DNA of 64,000 nucleotides from an uncultured Anaerolineae bacterium (GCA_934216615.1 CAKQCB010000001.1:620001-684000), one strand, 5' to 3'; numbered from the stretch's first letter, positions 37,637 through 47,000 are shown. Program-made: numbers and translations. Notes: generated from the letters alone by a model not told the origin.

Positions 37637-38568
37637 TTCTCCTCATTTTCGTCCTTTATAGGACGGCAATTTAACCATTCAACCGCGCACAGTGCGACCA
37701 AGATCGCCCATGTCAACGCGGCAAAACCAACATGTAAAGACCCCCATAAAGGGGCCGCACGTGTCAAAACAAAAAGCGCGCCAATGCCTGCCTGAACCAG
37801 ATAGCCCATCAACGATAAGACGGTTAGCATGCGGATTCGGCGGTCTTGACGGAGTTTATACGCCAAGTAAAGTAAAATGCCTAAACTGACCCCAAGCGCC
37901 AATACTGCATAGCGATGGGTCATATGAATCAAAGCGCCCTGCCCTTGGCCTGCGGGAAAAATCGTGTTGTTACACAGCGGCCAATCGATACAAGCAAGGG
38001 TTGCACCACTACCGCGCACCAAAGCGCCAGTCAAAATGATGACTAAAGAGAGCGCCGCTGTGATGATGGCAAGCGCCGTGAAATTATCCCATTCATAGTG
38101 TGCGGTGGGCTTAAACCGCGCAATCATCGCCGCGACAAGCAGTGCGCCCAAAAGAAGCATCGCCGTGCCAAGATGTAACGTGACAATAGTTGGAGGAAGT
38201 TCCAAAGCGACGGTCAAAGCCCCTAAAAGGCTTTGAACAAAAAATAGGACTGCTGCAATTGCCGTGACGATCAAGATAATACGGTTTTGCTTGCGGTACG
38301 CTTGGAATGCCAAGATCAGCATGATAATGCCCAACACGCCGATCAATAAGGCAAACAAACGATGTAACCACTCAATCCACGCGGTGATGTTATCCAGTGG
38401 TGGGAAAATACTTCCATCACATAAAGGCCAGTGATTTCCACACCCTAATCCGGAATCTGTCACGCGTACAATGGCACCGAAAAGGATCAAACCCAATGTG
38501 AGAAAGGTTGTCGCAAAAGCAAATTTGATAAAGCGACGTGAACTTGTTCTTTCTGGAGCAGAAAGCAT
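37603..38568 (-). CDS. ctaA: Heme A synthase
   Basis: A 321-aa eight-TM protein that oxidises heme O to heme A. Four His-bearing helices are visible (EWLHRLFALLIG, LHLGTAMLLLG, HMTHRYAVLALG, LHVGFAALTWA), and two extracytoplasmic Cys pairs (CGNHWPLC, CIDWPLC), as in Bacillus-type CtaA. A 136-bp gap with an 8-bp inverted repeat (38595-38602 / 38626-38633) lies upstream and may hold the promoter. Confidence 0.94.
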   Translation of the reverse strand: MLSAPERTSSRRFIKFAFATTFLTLGLILFGAIVRVTDSGLGCGNHWPLCDGSIFPPLDNITAWIEWLHRLFALLIGVLGIIMLILAFQAYRKQNRIILIVTAIAAVLFFVQSLLGALTVALELPPTIVTLHLGTAMLLLGALLVAAMIARFKPTAHYEWDNFTALAIITAALSLVIILTGALVRGSGATLACIDWPLCNNTIFPAGQGQGALIHMTHRYAVLALGVSLGILLYLAYKLRQDRRIRMLTVLSLMGYLVQAGIGALFVLTRAAPLWGSLHVGFAALTWAILVALCAVEWLNCRPIKDENEEKWQHNSATLTS

Positions 38569-38704
38569 TACTGCTAACCTTTATTAACCTAAATTTCTGG
38601 TGCTGAGGGGATACTAACGTTCCATCACCAGAATTGATGTATAGTGAAAAGATGTCACCAGTAGGCGACCACGCATCTATTGATCCACGATTGCCTTAAA
38701 ACAC

Positions 38705-39007
38705 TTACGACTGAACGATTTCTTTTGAGGCTGCTTCTGCTTGTGAATGTTTCACACCGCGATCCAAGAACCAGATCACAATCGCCAGTGTTACCCCAAT
38801 ACCAACAAGGTTAAACAAAATAAAACCGATCAGTAAAAAGAGCTGTTCAGCCTTCCATGCTTGAAGGACAGAGGTAGACCCTTCAGGCATACCCACAGTA
38901 CGCAGTACAGGTAGAAGTTCTCCACCTGTCTGTGCGAGCATCGAAGTCGCCAACCCGCCCAAAATCAAAACAAGGATGAGTACCGCCAATATGATTAAGC
39001 GCCGCAC
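38705..39007 (-). CDS. Small two-TM membrane protein upstream of ctaA
   Basis: I read this as a 100-aa protein starting at GTG 39007, which sits 6 nt after GGAGG (39018-39014). The frame is open to 39100 but that extension has no such site. TM1 spans about residues 4-23, TM2 about 66-91 (LFLLIGFILFNLVGIGVTLAIVIWF), with a polar tail. I do not recognise a family. Its place before ctaA suggests a part in oxidase assembly or respiration, only by position. Confidence 0.7.
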   Translation of the reverse strand: MRRLIILAVLILVLILGGLATSMLAQTGGELLPVLRTVGMPEGSTSVLQAWKAEQLFLLIGFILFNLVGIGVTLAIVIWFLDRGVKHSQAEAASKEIVQS

Positions 39008-39118
39008 ATCAAACCTCCCAAATGCAAATACTCGAAACTGTGCCCGATTGTACTCGTTGTCACAACTGACTGCAAGGCAGATAGACTGTATAAAGACCAA
39101 TCTTTTTTATCGACTGGC

Positions 39119-40021
39119 TTAGCTGATATGGTATGAATAATTATCATCGTCCGAGATGTCTAAGTTACTGCGTTCTTGGGTATCATCGTCAACCCCATCA
39201 GCGGGTTCTTCAGAATCCATCGGCGTCACGATAATCTTTGAGTCTTCAGGAAACTCGTCACCAAAGACTATTGAAGAATATTCTTCATCCACCAACGTGC
39301 CATCACGATTTATATCTTCTTGGAAACGAGGTAACTCCACCCAAAAAGCGGTGCCCTCACCTTGCATGCTCTTCACGGCTAACTTGCCGTGATGTTTCAT
39401 CACCACCCCTTTGACGATTGACAGCCCTACCCCCATCCCCTTCGGGCGGTTTTTACGAATGTCCCGTTGATGTTCAAACGTCTTAAAGTAACGCTCGACA
39501 TTTTCAGCATCAATACCCGGCCCATTGTCGCGCACGATGATGGTCACAGAATCTGGCATCGAACGGGTTTCAACCGAAACAACACCCCCATCTCGGTTAT
39601 GCACAATCGCATTGGTCAACAGATTTTGCATCAGTTGGTCGATACGAATTTCATCCGCTTGGATCGTACCTAACGTCACATCTTCTTCATAATATACGGT
39701 GACATTCATCGGCTCGGCAAAGTGGCGCGCAAATTCCACGACATTTTTGATCAGTTTATTTAAGTTTACCGTCTTGGGTTCAATGGGCTGATCTGAAAAT
39801 ACCCATGTAAAATTCATGATTTGATTGATGAGCATATTCATGCGTTTAGCAGCATCTTCCGCTCTTTTGATCGAGGTTCGCTGGGTATCGGTCAGCGGAC
39901 TGCTGTTGGCGAGATAATCCAAACATGAAACGATGATCGACAGCGGGCTTTTCAAATCATGCGTGGGTTCCCGCATGATGGATGCAAGCAGTTCATCATC
40001 AACAAGTGCATTTTTTTTCAT
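39119..40021 (-). CDS. Soluble sensor histidine kinase
   Basis: A 300-aa kinase without TM or recognised input domain. The phospho-acceptor is His21 in EPTHDLKSPLSIIVSCLDYL, followed by the N box (DQLMQNLLTNAIVHNRDGG), G1 (VRDNGPGID) and G2 (GMGVGLSIVKGVVMKHHGKL). A 50-residue acidic tail follows (SEEPADGVDDDTQE). No response regulator is next to it. It starts 9 bp after the stop of a cytoplasmic BtuF-like gene and has AGGAGA before its ATG, so the two are probably co-expressed. Confidence 0.9.
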   Translation of the reverse strand: MKKNALVDDELLASIMREPTHDLKSPLSIIVSCLDYLANSSPLTDTQRTSIKRAEDAAKRMNMLINQIMNFTWVFSDQPIEPKTVNLNKLIKNVVEFARHFAEPMNVTVYYEEDVTLGTIQADEIRIDQLMQNLLTNAIVHNRDGGVVSVETRSMPDSVTIIVRDNGPGIDAENVERYFKTFEHQRDIRKNRPKGMGVGLSIVKGVVMKHHGKLAVKSMQGEGTAFWVELPRFQEDINRDGTLVDEEYSSIVFGDEFPEDSKIIVTPMDSEEPADGVDDDTQERSNLDISDDDNYSYHIS

Positions 40022-40030
40022 GAAGTCTCC

Positions 40031-40915
40031 TTACAGGCACAGCAAATGAGGAATCACATCAAAGGCCTTCGCCATGCGTGTCCCGTGCCAGAATAATAAC
40101 GAACCCTCGACTAAATGTACGCGGCCCGTTTTACTTGCAGGTGTATTCAAGCTCAAAAAGAAATTCTGATGTGTTTCATCAAATAAAAATGGTTCATTCG
40201 GTAATAATATTATATCTGGTTCTTGTGCTTCAATTTCCGCAATAGTTACGCGCGGGTAGCGGATATCACGCCCTTCAAGACGAGAGTCATCCTCGTCGTA
40301 GGGTTGTGTTTCGCCTAAGTCTGCCGAAAGTGGATACAGACGATCCCGTTCAGCAAAGACATTTTTACCCCCGCAAACCCTCAACATATCATGAGCAAAC
40401 GTCTCGTGGTTAAAGGTCATCCACGGCTCTGACCAGATCGGGACGAAGACACGACACTCTTTCTCGCGAGATTCGTCTAACCGTTCCAGCCAATCGAGCG
40501 TCCACTCTGTGGCCCGAACCCCTTCTACCCGCGAGGTTGAATCAAAAATGTGCATGAGCGTCCATAAATCATTGAACGCTTCACGCACAGTTTTAGGAAA
40601 TGTCAGCCAAACAGGGATGCCAGCGGCTTGTAAATGTTCGATATCCGCCTTGCGGTTTTCTTCTTGGTTCGCAATCACCAATTCAGGGCTGAAGGCGATA
40701 ATCTTCTCAATATCAGGGTTTTTCGTCCCGCCGATTTTAGGAATACGCGCTGTCTCTTGAGCAGGATGCACACAATACTCAGTCACGCCGATTAAGCGGT
40801 CCCCAAACCCAAGTTCAAACATGGATTCCGTCATGCTGGGCACCAACGAAACCACCCGCCTAGGCGGATACGGAACGGGGGATTCAATTGACGTGTTGTA
40901 CGTCCCTGAAGTCAT
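40031..40915 (-). CDS. BtuF-like periplasmic-binding-fold protein lacking a signal peptide
   Basis: A 294-aa helical-backbone metal-receptor fold. It has RRVVSLVPSMTESMFELGFGDRLIGVTEYCVHP, KIGGTKNPDIEKIIAFSPELVIANQEENRKADIEHL and AEIEAQEPDIILLPNEPFLF, as in cobalamin- or siderophore-binding proteins. The N-terminus is polar and has no signal peptide or lipobox, so it should be cytoplasmic. It begins 12 bp after purA and ends 9 bp before the histidine kinase. It may be a ligand-sensing partner of that kinase; this is an inference. Confidence 0.85.
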   Translation of the reverse strand: MTSGTYNTSIESPVPYPPRRVVSLVPSMTESMFELGFGDRLIGVTEYCVHPAQETARIPKIGGTKNPDIEKIIAFSPELVIANQEENRKADIEHLQAAGIPVWLTFPKTVREAFNDLWTLMHIFDSTSRVEGVRATEWTLDWLERLDESREKECRVFVPIWSEPWMTFNHETFAHDMLRVCGGKNVFAERDRLYPLSADLGETQPYDEDDSRLEGRDIRYPRVTIAEIEAQEPDIILLPNEPFLFDETHQNFFLSLNTPASKTGRVHLVEGSLLFWHGTRMAKAFDVIPHLLCL

Positions 40916-40927
40916 CACTCATCTCTA

Positions 40928-42214
40928 CTACAAAATAACCAACTGATCGCGCTCTGGGCCAACACTGACAGCCACCACGTTTGTCCCAACCAACTCAGAA
41001 ATGCGCTCTATATACCGTAACGCATTTTGAGGCAAATCTTCAACAGTACGTGCGGATGATACATCTTCATGCCAACCTGCAAGCCGTTCATAAATCGGCT
41101 TCGCCCGTTCAAGTTGGGCGCGGGTACTGGGCGGAACATCCACACGAACGCCATCTACTTCGTAAGCGATGGCAATCATGATTTCGTCTAACCCGCTCAA
41201 AATATCCATCTTGGTGATGACGAGTTCGGTAAAGCCATTCACCATATTCGAGTAACGAAGCATGACCGAATCTAACCAACCACAACGACGCGGGCGGCCT
41301 GTTGTCGTGCCAAACTCATCCCAGAAGTTTTCGCCTGTTCCGCGCAAACGGTCGGCGATTTCATCATGAAGTTCGGTCGGCATCGGCCCTGCCCCGACGC
41401 GGGTGCTGTAGGCTTTTGCGACGCCAACCACGCGGTCTACATGCAGAGGGCCAAAACCTAAGCCCGTCAATGCCCCGCCGGAAGTAGGCGAAGAACTGGT
41501 GACAAAAGGATAATCACCGTGATCGACATCCAGCATCGTCCCCTGCGCACCTTCACACAAGACACGACTACCATTTTTCAGTTGTTCATTCAAGAAGGCC
41601 GCTGTATCGCGCAAGAACGGACGTAAATGATCCGCCGCTTGGATGTATTCTATCGCGCTGGACTGCGGATCAAGCGGTTCTAAACCCTGAGCGCGTAATG
41701 TCTCATTGGTGCTAGCAGTGTGGGTATATAACGCTTCGGCAAAACTTTCAGCGTCGGCCATATCCCCTGCGCGAAGGCCATTACGTCCTGTTTTATCAAG
41801 GTATGCGGGGCCAATACCGCGTAACGTTGTGCCAATCGCGTCTTTCCCACGCGCCTTTTCAGAAGCCTTGTCTAAGGCGATATGGCCGGGGGTGATGATG
41901 TGAGCGCGTGTGCTGATGACAAAACGTTCTGGGGTGACTTGTACGCCTGCTTCCGCCAACTCGTCCATTTCACGCACTAAATTCACAGGGTTGACGACGG
42001 TGCCATTTCCCAACACGCAGATGACATTGTCACGCAAAATTCCCGAAGGAATTAAATGGAGTTTATAAACGGCATCCCCTACGGCAACGGTGTGTCCGGC
42101 GTTATCGCCCCCCGCATAACGAGCAACAACTTGGGATGACGATGCTAACCAATCGGCAACACGGCCTTTCCCTTCGTCGCCCCACTGCGCCCCAATCAAA
42201 ATCGTTACTGGCAT
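40928..42214 (-). CDS. purA: Adenylosuccinate synthetase
   Basis: A 428-aa enzyme joining IMP and aspartate with GTP in AMP synthesis. The P-loop is IGAQWGDEGKGRVADWLA, followed by ARYAGGDNAGHTV, GTTLRGIGPAYLDKTGRNGLR, EGAQGTMLDVDHGDYPFVTSSSPTSG, GTTTGRPRRCGW and TKMDILSGLDE. Length is standard and GAGG precedes the ATG. Confidence 0.97.
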   Translation of the reverse strand: MPVTILIGAQWGDEGKGRVADWLASSSQVVARYAGGDNAGHTVAVGDAVYKLHLIPSGILRDNVICVLGNGTVVNPVNLVREMDELAEAGVQVTPERFVISTRAHIITPGHIALDKASEKARGKDAIGTTLRGIGPAYLDKTGRNGLRAGDMADAESFAEALYTHTASTNETLRAQGLEPLDPQSSAIEYIQAADHLRPFLRDTAAFLNEQLKNGSRVLCEGAQGTMLDVDHGDYPFVTSSSPTSGGALTGLGFGPLHVDRVVGVAKAYSTRVGAGPMPTELHDEIADRLRGTGENFWDEFGTTTGRPRRCGWLDSVMLRYSNMVNGFTELVITKMDILSGLDEIMIAIAYEVDGVRVDVPPSTRAQLERAKPIYERLAGWHEDVSSARTVEDLPQNALRYIERISELVGTNVVAVSVGPERDQLVIL

Positions 42215-42231
42215 TTTAGAACCTCATGTTA

Positions 42232-42879
42232 TTACTGATATGCGGCACCCAGCGCAACGGTGATTTTGCGTTCCCCCCAGACTTCAACTTCATTATTGGG
42301 GCCTAGAGCTAACGCTGAACCGACACCGATACCGATTGAAAAATAAGCAGGATTTTTGGAGAGAAAATCCCGCGAATACTCTGCGACATTGTTTATGGGC
42401 GAGATGATCAACGCATTTTCCAACCAGTCTAAGCCTTGTTGGATTTCACCATCCCGCGTGTACATCAAATTTCCGAAGGCCATAGCGGTTGTGCCTTCTA
42501 AGAGGATCACCGCGCCATTTTGATAAGCCGTTTGAATTCCAGAAAGCGCCGCGCCTAAAAGCGCCGAGCGGATTTCTTCCGGTGCATAATCTGAATAAAA
42601 GACGATCACACCCGCTTCACCAATACGCTGTTGGAGGGTGACATCATCTTCAGTGTTTAGGTCTACAATATACCCCGTTTGTGCCCCTAAATCTTCAACG
42701 TCATCCAAAAGTTGGTCAGCGGTATTCGGTTCATTCGTTAGGGCGATGCACACCACAGCGCCATCTGCCGAGCCACGCGCAATTGCTTTACCGCGAATCT
42801 CGCCATAGGGGTCAGCGCCGCCTGAGAATACCAACCACCCTAACCCTTGAAACCAGTGAAATATTTGTCTTTCCGACAT
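42232..42879 (-). CDS. Cyanophycinase-like (S51/class I GATase-fold) protein without catalytic residues
   Basis: A 215-aa protein. The order GWLVFSGGADPYGE, IARGSADGAVVCIALTNEPN, AGVIVFYSDYAPEEI and GIGVGSALALGPNNEVEVWGERKITV follows peptidase S51/cyanophycinase. The nucleophile loop, normally GTSAGA, reads GTTAMA, so the Ser is replaced by Thr, and the usual D-x-H motif after it is not seen (LIISPINNVAEYS). It is probably a non-peptidase relative. It lies 3 bp from the M20 amidohydrolase gene. Confidence 0.65.
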   Translation of the reverse strand: MSERQIFHWFQGLGWLVFSGGADPYGEIRGKAIARGSADGAVVCIALTNEPNTADQLLDDVEDLGAQTGYIVDLNTEDDVTLQQRIGEAGVIVFYSDYAPEEIRSALLGAALSGIQTAYQNGAVILLEGTTAMAFGNLMYTRDGEIQQGLDWLENALIISPINNVAEYSRDFLSKNPAYFSIGIGVGSALALGPNNEVEVWGERKITVALGAAYQ

Positions 42880-42882
42880 GCC

Positions 42883-44070
42883 CTAGCTCTCCGGCAGTAA
42901 ATACGCCGCTACCGCACTCGACAACAAACTCACGCCTAAAGGTAAAGCGGCTTCATCAATTGTAAAGCGCGGATGATGGTGCCCATAATAACCATCCGCA
43001 GTTTCATCACGAGCGCCCACGAAGAAATACATCCCAGGGACATCGCTCATAAATTCACTGACATCTTCCGCGCCCATGGTACGAATACCCATCTCAAAAT
43101 CACTTTCGGGAAGGATGGGCAAGAAACTATCACGCACTTTTTGCGCTGTCTCGGCATCATTGATTACAGGGCGGGTCATCACATCAATCTTAAACTCGGC
43201 TTTACAACCCATCGCCGTTGCGAGCGATTCGGTGATTTCACGCATACGTTTTGATACAAACTCGCCCACTTCAGTACGGAAAATGCGCACCGTCCCAACC
43301 ATACGCACCGTTTGGGGGATGACATTGTAAGCACCTTCCCCTGCTTTGATCGACGTCACCGAGATGACTGCAGTATCAAACGGGTCCACATTACGGCTGA
43401 CAATCGTTTGGTATGCGCTCACCAACTGCGCCGCACACACAACGGGATCAATCGCCATATGCGGAGAAGCAGCATGACCGCCCTTGCCCGTCAAAACAAC
43501 TTCAAAAATCAGCGCGCCTGCCATCGTTGGGCCATCTGCAACGCCGACTTTGCCCACAGGTAAGCTGTTCCAAAGGTGCAAGCCTAACGAGACATCCGGC
43601 ACGGGGTCTTGCATAGCGCCATCGGTGACCATCGCACGCGCACCTTGACCGATTTCTTCCGCGGGCTGGAACACAAACTTGATGCGCCCGTGAAGTTCAT
43701 CGCGATACTTGGTAAATAATTTTGCCACCCCTAACGCGATCGCCGTATGACCATCATGACCACAAGCGTGCATCACGCCTGTGTTTTGAGAGACAAAATC
43801 AAGTTGAACATCTTCTTGAATGGGCAGGGCATCCATGTCCGCGCGGACGAGCACCGTCGGGCCGTCATACTTCCCTTCTAGGATGGCGACGACACCCGTT
43901 TTGCCGATCCCTGTTTGAACTTCTAATTCCAGTTCATTCAAGACTTGGGTCACAATGCCGGATGTACGAACTTCTTGAAATGCCAGCTCGGGGTGTTGAT
44001 GAAAATCACGTCGCCAGTTTTTTAATTCAGCGTCTAAAGCTTCTGCCTCGGACTTAAAATCAATCGCCAT
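42883..44070 (-). CDS. M20-family amidohydrolase (N-acyl amino acid/hippurate hydrolase type)
   Basis: A 395-aa zinc-dependent amidohydrolase. Metal ligands are in HACGHDGHTAIALG and the catalytic Glu in PAEEIGQGARAM; the dimerisation-lid part has GGHAASPHMAIDPV and the C-terminus YYGHHHPRFTIDE. I start it at the ATG at 44070 (family start AEALDAELKNWRRDFHQHPELAFQE shortly after); the longer frame to 44169 covers the ricT terminator. It removes acyl groups from amino acids such as N-acetyl- or indoleacetyl-conjugates; the exact substrate is open. Confidence 0.92.
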   Translation of the reverse strand: MAIDFKSEAEALDAELKNWRRDFHQHPELAFQEVRTSGIVTQVLNELELEVQTGIGKTGVVAILEGKYDGPTVLVRADMDALPIQEDVQLDFVSQNTGVMHACGHDGHTAIALGVAKLFTKYRDELHGRIKFVFQPAEEIGQGARAMVTDGAMQDPVPDVSLGLHLWNSLPVGKVGVADGPTMAGALIFEVVLTGKGGHAASPHMAIDPVVCAAQLVSAYQTIVSRNVDPFDTAVISVTSIKAGEGAYNVIPQTVRMVGTVRIFRTEVGEFVSKRMREITESLATAMGCKAEFKIDVMTRPVINDAETAQKVRDSFLPILPESDFEMGIRTMGAEDVSEFMSDVPGMYFFVGARDETADGYYGHHHPRFTIDEAALPLGVSLLSSAVAAYLLPES

Positions 44071-44113
44071 TAGAATGATTACCTCATTATGCAAGATGCA
44101 AGCCATAACCATT

Positions 44114-44150
44114 AAAAAGGACAAGATATTGATCGATTCAATCTTGTCCT
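44114..44150 (-). terminator. Terminator after ricT
   Basis: A 9-10-bp outer stem (AGGACAAGAT / ATCTTGTCCT) with further inner pairing (TTGA / TCAA), followed on the minus strand by TTTTT. It lies 110 bp past the ricT stop and just before the M20 gene start. Apart from it the 44071-44259 gap shows nothing. Confidence 0.7.
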
Positions 44151-44259
44151 CTTTCTTTATGCAAAGCATAACCTATCCGCATGAAGGATCACAATATCTA
44201 TTTAAGCCTGTGGTTTCATGTCGATAAGCGCATTCGATTGGATGATTTTTCAGGCGCGT

Positions 44260-45204
44260 TTAATCGTCGGTTTCGCCTTCATCGGCTTTATTGGACGCCG
44301 CCTTACCGGGTTTGGCTCCACATTCACAGGGGCCGTCGCCGTGTTTGGTGCAAGGTTCCCCTGCTTTCTTGGCGAGCGCTTCAAGTTCTTCGAGCGGAAC
44401 CAAATCTTCACGGGTGAAGGTGTGGATGCCATCATTGACATACACAACGACCGAATCTTGCAACGGCAAAACGTCGATCACTTTACCTTCGCCTAGCGGG
44501 GTACCAATGCGTTTATTCTTACGAGGCAAGTGTTTACGCGCTTCCACATACTGTTCATATTCGTACACCAAGCAGCAGCGTAAACGCCCGCACATCCCTG
44601 TAATTTCGGTGGGGTTGAGTGAGATACCTTGTGCTTTCGCCATCTTGATCGAAATGGGGCTGAAGTCGGTCAAGAAGGTGCTGCAACAGCGTAATTCACC
44701 ACAAGCGCCATACCCGCCCAATAATTTAGCGACATCGCGCGGGCCGATCTGCCGAATTTCAATTTGTGCGGGGAAAATGCGGTTTAACTCATTCCATAAC
44801 CGCGTCACGTTGACTTTATCGTCAGAAGTATAGAACACGGTCATTAAACTGCCGTCATAGTTGTAGACGACTGAGATCAATTTGGCCGCACCTAAGTCGC
44901 CAACTTCATCTTGTTTCTCACGCGCCGTCGCAAGCACTTCGTCTTGTTTTGATTCCCAGTGCTGCTTTAGCAGAAGGTCACGCGGGGTTGCGCGACGCAG
45001 AATGGGCTTATATTCGCGACGTTCATCTTCGACGGGCGTAAACCCTAACACTTCCCCCATTTGACGACCACGAGCGGTTTCCACGACGACAAAATCCTTG
45101 ATTTTGAGGTCAGGAAACTCACTGTAATCAAAATGATACAACTTCCCTACACGGTGAAACCGAATCCCAGCGACTAAGCGCTGTTGGATAGCTTGTTCAA
45201 TCAT
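44260..45204 (-). CDS. ricT: PSP1-domain protein RicT (YaaT family)
   Basis: A 314-aa protein. The N-terminal half has IRFHRVGKLYHFDYSEF and VVVETARGRQMGEVLG, the PSP1 domain has GPRDVAKLLGGYGACGELRCCSTFL and GMCGRLRCCLVYEYEQYVEARKHLPR. The clustered Cys bind an Fe-S cluster in the Ric complex, which affects RNase Y maturation in Bacillus. The tail carries CTKHGDGPCECG, extra Cys that may also bind metal. I use the ATG at 45204; a GTG two codons upstream is possible. Such genes often sit near DNA polymerase genes (holB), which are not here. Confidence 0.9.
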   Translation of the reverse strand: MIEQAIQQRLVAGIRFHRVGKLYHFDYSEFPDLKIKDFVVVETARGRQMGEVLGFTPVEDERREYKPILRRATPRDLLLKQHWESKQDEVLATAREKQDEVGDLGAAKLISVVYNYDGSLMTVFYTSDDKVNVTRLWNELNRIFPAQIEIRQIGPRDVAKLLGGYGACGELRCCSTFLTDFSPISIKMAKAQGISLNPTEITGMCGRLRCCLVYEYEQYVEARKHLPRKNKRIGTPLGEGKVIDVLPLQDSVVVYVNDGIHTFTREDLVPLEELEALAKKAGEPCTKHGDGPCECGAKPGKAASNKADEGETDD

Positions 45205-45271
45205 ATACACTCTCTAACTAAACATTTGGTTACAAGGGGGATACCCTCGATGATTTACATGGACATTTGCA

Positions 45272-45362
45272 AGACGGACTCTCAGGAAAGTCCGTCTATA
45301 ATATTAAGATACTGCATAGTGCAACGCAAAGTATTGACAAATTTTCTCCAAAGTGCTAGGTT
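45272..45362 (+). promoter_or_regulatory. Inverted repeat and promoter candidate upstream of lysC
   Basis: In the 286-bp gap between the divergent ricT and lysC genes there is a perfect 9-bp inverted repeat (AGACGGACT / AGTCCGTCT, 45272-45297, 8-nt loop). Further right lies TTGACA (45334-45339), a 17-bp spacer and TAGGTT (45357-45362), a fair sigma70-type promoter for lysC. No lysine riboswitch motif was seen in the 130-nt leader that follows. Confidence 0.45.
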
Positions 45363-45490
45363 CAACTACTAATTTCAACCTATTGAGCGCATTTTCCTCA
45401 TCTAGGTCAAACTTTAAAATCATACCCTATTTGTATTATATTCATCAGTAAAACGCGTGAGAAATTCCACTCACAGTCTGTATCATCGGG

Positions 45491-46915
45491 ATGTCTATGC
45501 CGACGACACTCATTATGAAATTTGGCGGCACCGCTGTTGGGATGACCACAGGGCTGACCCAATTACTCAGTATTGTTCTCAATGAGCGCCCTCACTGGAA
45601 ACGCCTATTACTTGTTGTATCCGCCCTTGAAGGCGTGACGGATGTTTTAATCGAAACATCCCATTTGGCAGAAATGAGCAATCGTCGCGGTTACCGCCGT
45701 AATGTTGCGACGTTGCGCACACGACATCTCGCCTTGATTAGTCATCTCCCCTTGGGTGATTCAGAACGCAGTGCTTTAGAAGCAGACCTTGACCGTCTGC
45801 TTTTTGACATGCTTGACCTGTGTGAAAATTTATCCGACAAGGTCTATACCGACCAAACCCAAGTTGACGCCGCCATTGATGCGATTGTCGGCGTGGGGGA
45901 ACGGCTCGCCGCGCGGATTGTCGCCGCTTTACTACGTCAAAACAGTTTACGAAGTGTCGCCATCGATGCGACTGATTTAATCGTCACCGATAGCACGTAT
46001 GGGAACGCCGTTCCTAACATGCAACAAACACGCGAACACATCCAGCATCAATTAGTGCCCATGCTCGACCGGAATATCACGCCGGTCATCACAGGGTTCA
46101 TTGGTATGAGCGATACGGGCAAACCAACAACGCTTGGGCGGGGTGGCAGTGATTACACCGCGTCGATTTTAGGGGCGTGTACGAACGCCAATGAAGTTTG
46201 GATATGGACGGATGTCGATGGCATGATGACCGCTGACCCGCGCGAAGTCCCCAATGCGGTGGTCATCCCAACATTGTCGTATGCGGAAGTCGCGGAACTG
46301 GCCTATTTTGGCGCTCGAATTTTGCACCAACGCATGATTAAACCCTTACAAGAAAGTCGCATCCGCTTACGGGTGAAAAATACATTCAAGCCCGCCCTCA
46401 CAGGCACGTTGATTGAAGACCTCGCTGAACGGTCGGCAAAAAGTTTTAAAGCCGTCACTTCTACACAGGGGATCGGCTTGACCGCCTCGACCAACGGGTC
46501 ACTCAACAACATCACGACGCTTGTGAACGACTGTTTGTATTTCCTCACAGGGTCACACATCGAAGTATTATTCACGACACAATCCGCAACCAGCACTTTT
46601 ACGTGTTATGTCATCCCTACCAGCGCAGGGTTAGACGCGACCCGTGACTTGCAGGTCGAATTACAACGCCGACTTTCTGAAGCAGGGCTTGATACCACAT
46701 GGCGCGTGCATCCTGTAGCGATTGTGACGGCGATTGGCAGTTTAGATAATACGGTGAATCATAAACCTCTTGTGCAACTACTAAACGCGCTTGAAGCAGT
46801 GCCGTTACTGACGTTCGGACTCAACCCTAGCGGAACGAGCATCAGCCTTGTGACCGAATTCAATTATGCGGATGTCACCCTAGAGACGATCCACAACATG
46901 ATCTTAAGTTCATGA
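45491..46915 (+). CDS. lysC: Aspartate kinase
   Basis: A 474-aa monofunctional aspartokinase, the first step to lysine, methionine and threonine. The nucleotide-binding start reads IMKFGGTAVG (the usual Ser after KFGGT is Ala here), followed by VGVGERLAARIVAALL, TLGRGGSDYTASILGA and WTDVDGMMTADPREVPNA. Two C-terminal ACT domains (about 320-474, TSTQGIGLTASTNG onward) would bind the feedback amino acid. An internal ATG at 45497 is an alternative start. Confidence 0.93.
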   Translation: MSMPTTLIMKFGGTAVGMTTGLTQLLSIVLNERPHWKRLLLVVSALEGVTDVLIETSHLAEMSNRRGYRRNVATLRTRHLALISHLPLGDSERSALEADLDRLLFDMLDLCENLSDKVYTDQTQVDAAIDAIVGVGERLAARIVAALLRQNSLRSVAIDATDLIVTDSTYGNAVPNMQQTREHIQHQLVPMLDRNITPVITGFIGMSDTGKPTTLGRGGSDYTASILGACTNANEVWIWTDVDGMMTADPREVPNAVVIPTLSYAEVAELAYFGARILHQRMIKPLQESRIRLRVKNTFKPALTGTLIEDLAERSAKSFKAVTSTQGIGLTASTNGSLNNITTLVNDCLYFLTGSHIEVLFTTQSATSTFTCYVIPTSAGLDATRDLQVELQRRLSEAGLDTTWRVHPVAIVTAIGSLDNTVNHKPLVQLLNALEAVPLLTFGLNPSGTSISLVTEFNYADVTLETIHNMILSS

Positions 46916-46948
46916 TGTAACCGTCTGAACATCTCTTTGAGAAAATAT

Positions 46949-46976
46949 AAACGCCATCAGCAAATTGATGGCGTTT
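46949..46976. terminator. Bidirectional terminator between lysC and glnA
   Basis: A perfect 11-bp stem (AAACGCCATCA / TGATGGCGTTT) with a 6-nt loop, followed on the plus strand by TTGTGTTT and on the minus strand by TATATTTTC. It lies between the convergent lysC and glnA stops. Confidence 0.85.
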
Positions 46977-47000
46977 TGTGTTTGATTGAACTTTGAATTT

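Noticed and set aside
45298..45490. Lysine riboswitch upstream of lysC
   Set aside because: The leader is short for this riboswitch and I found none of its conserved core segments or a terminator before the start codon.
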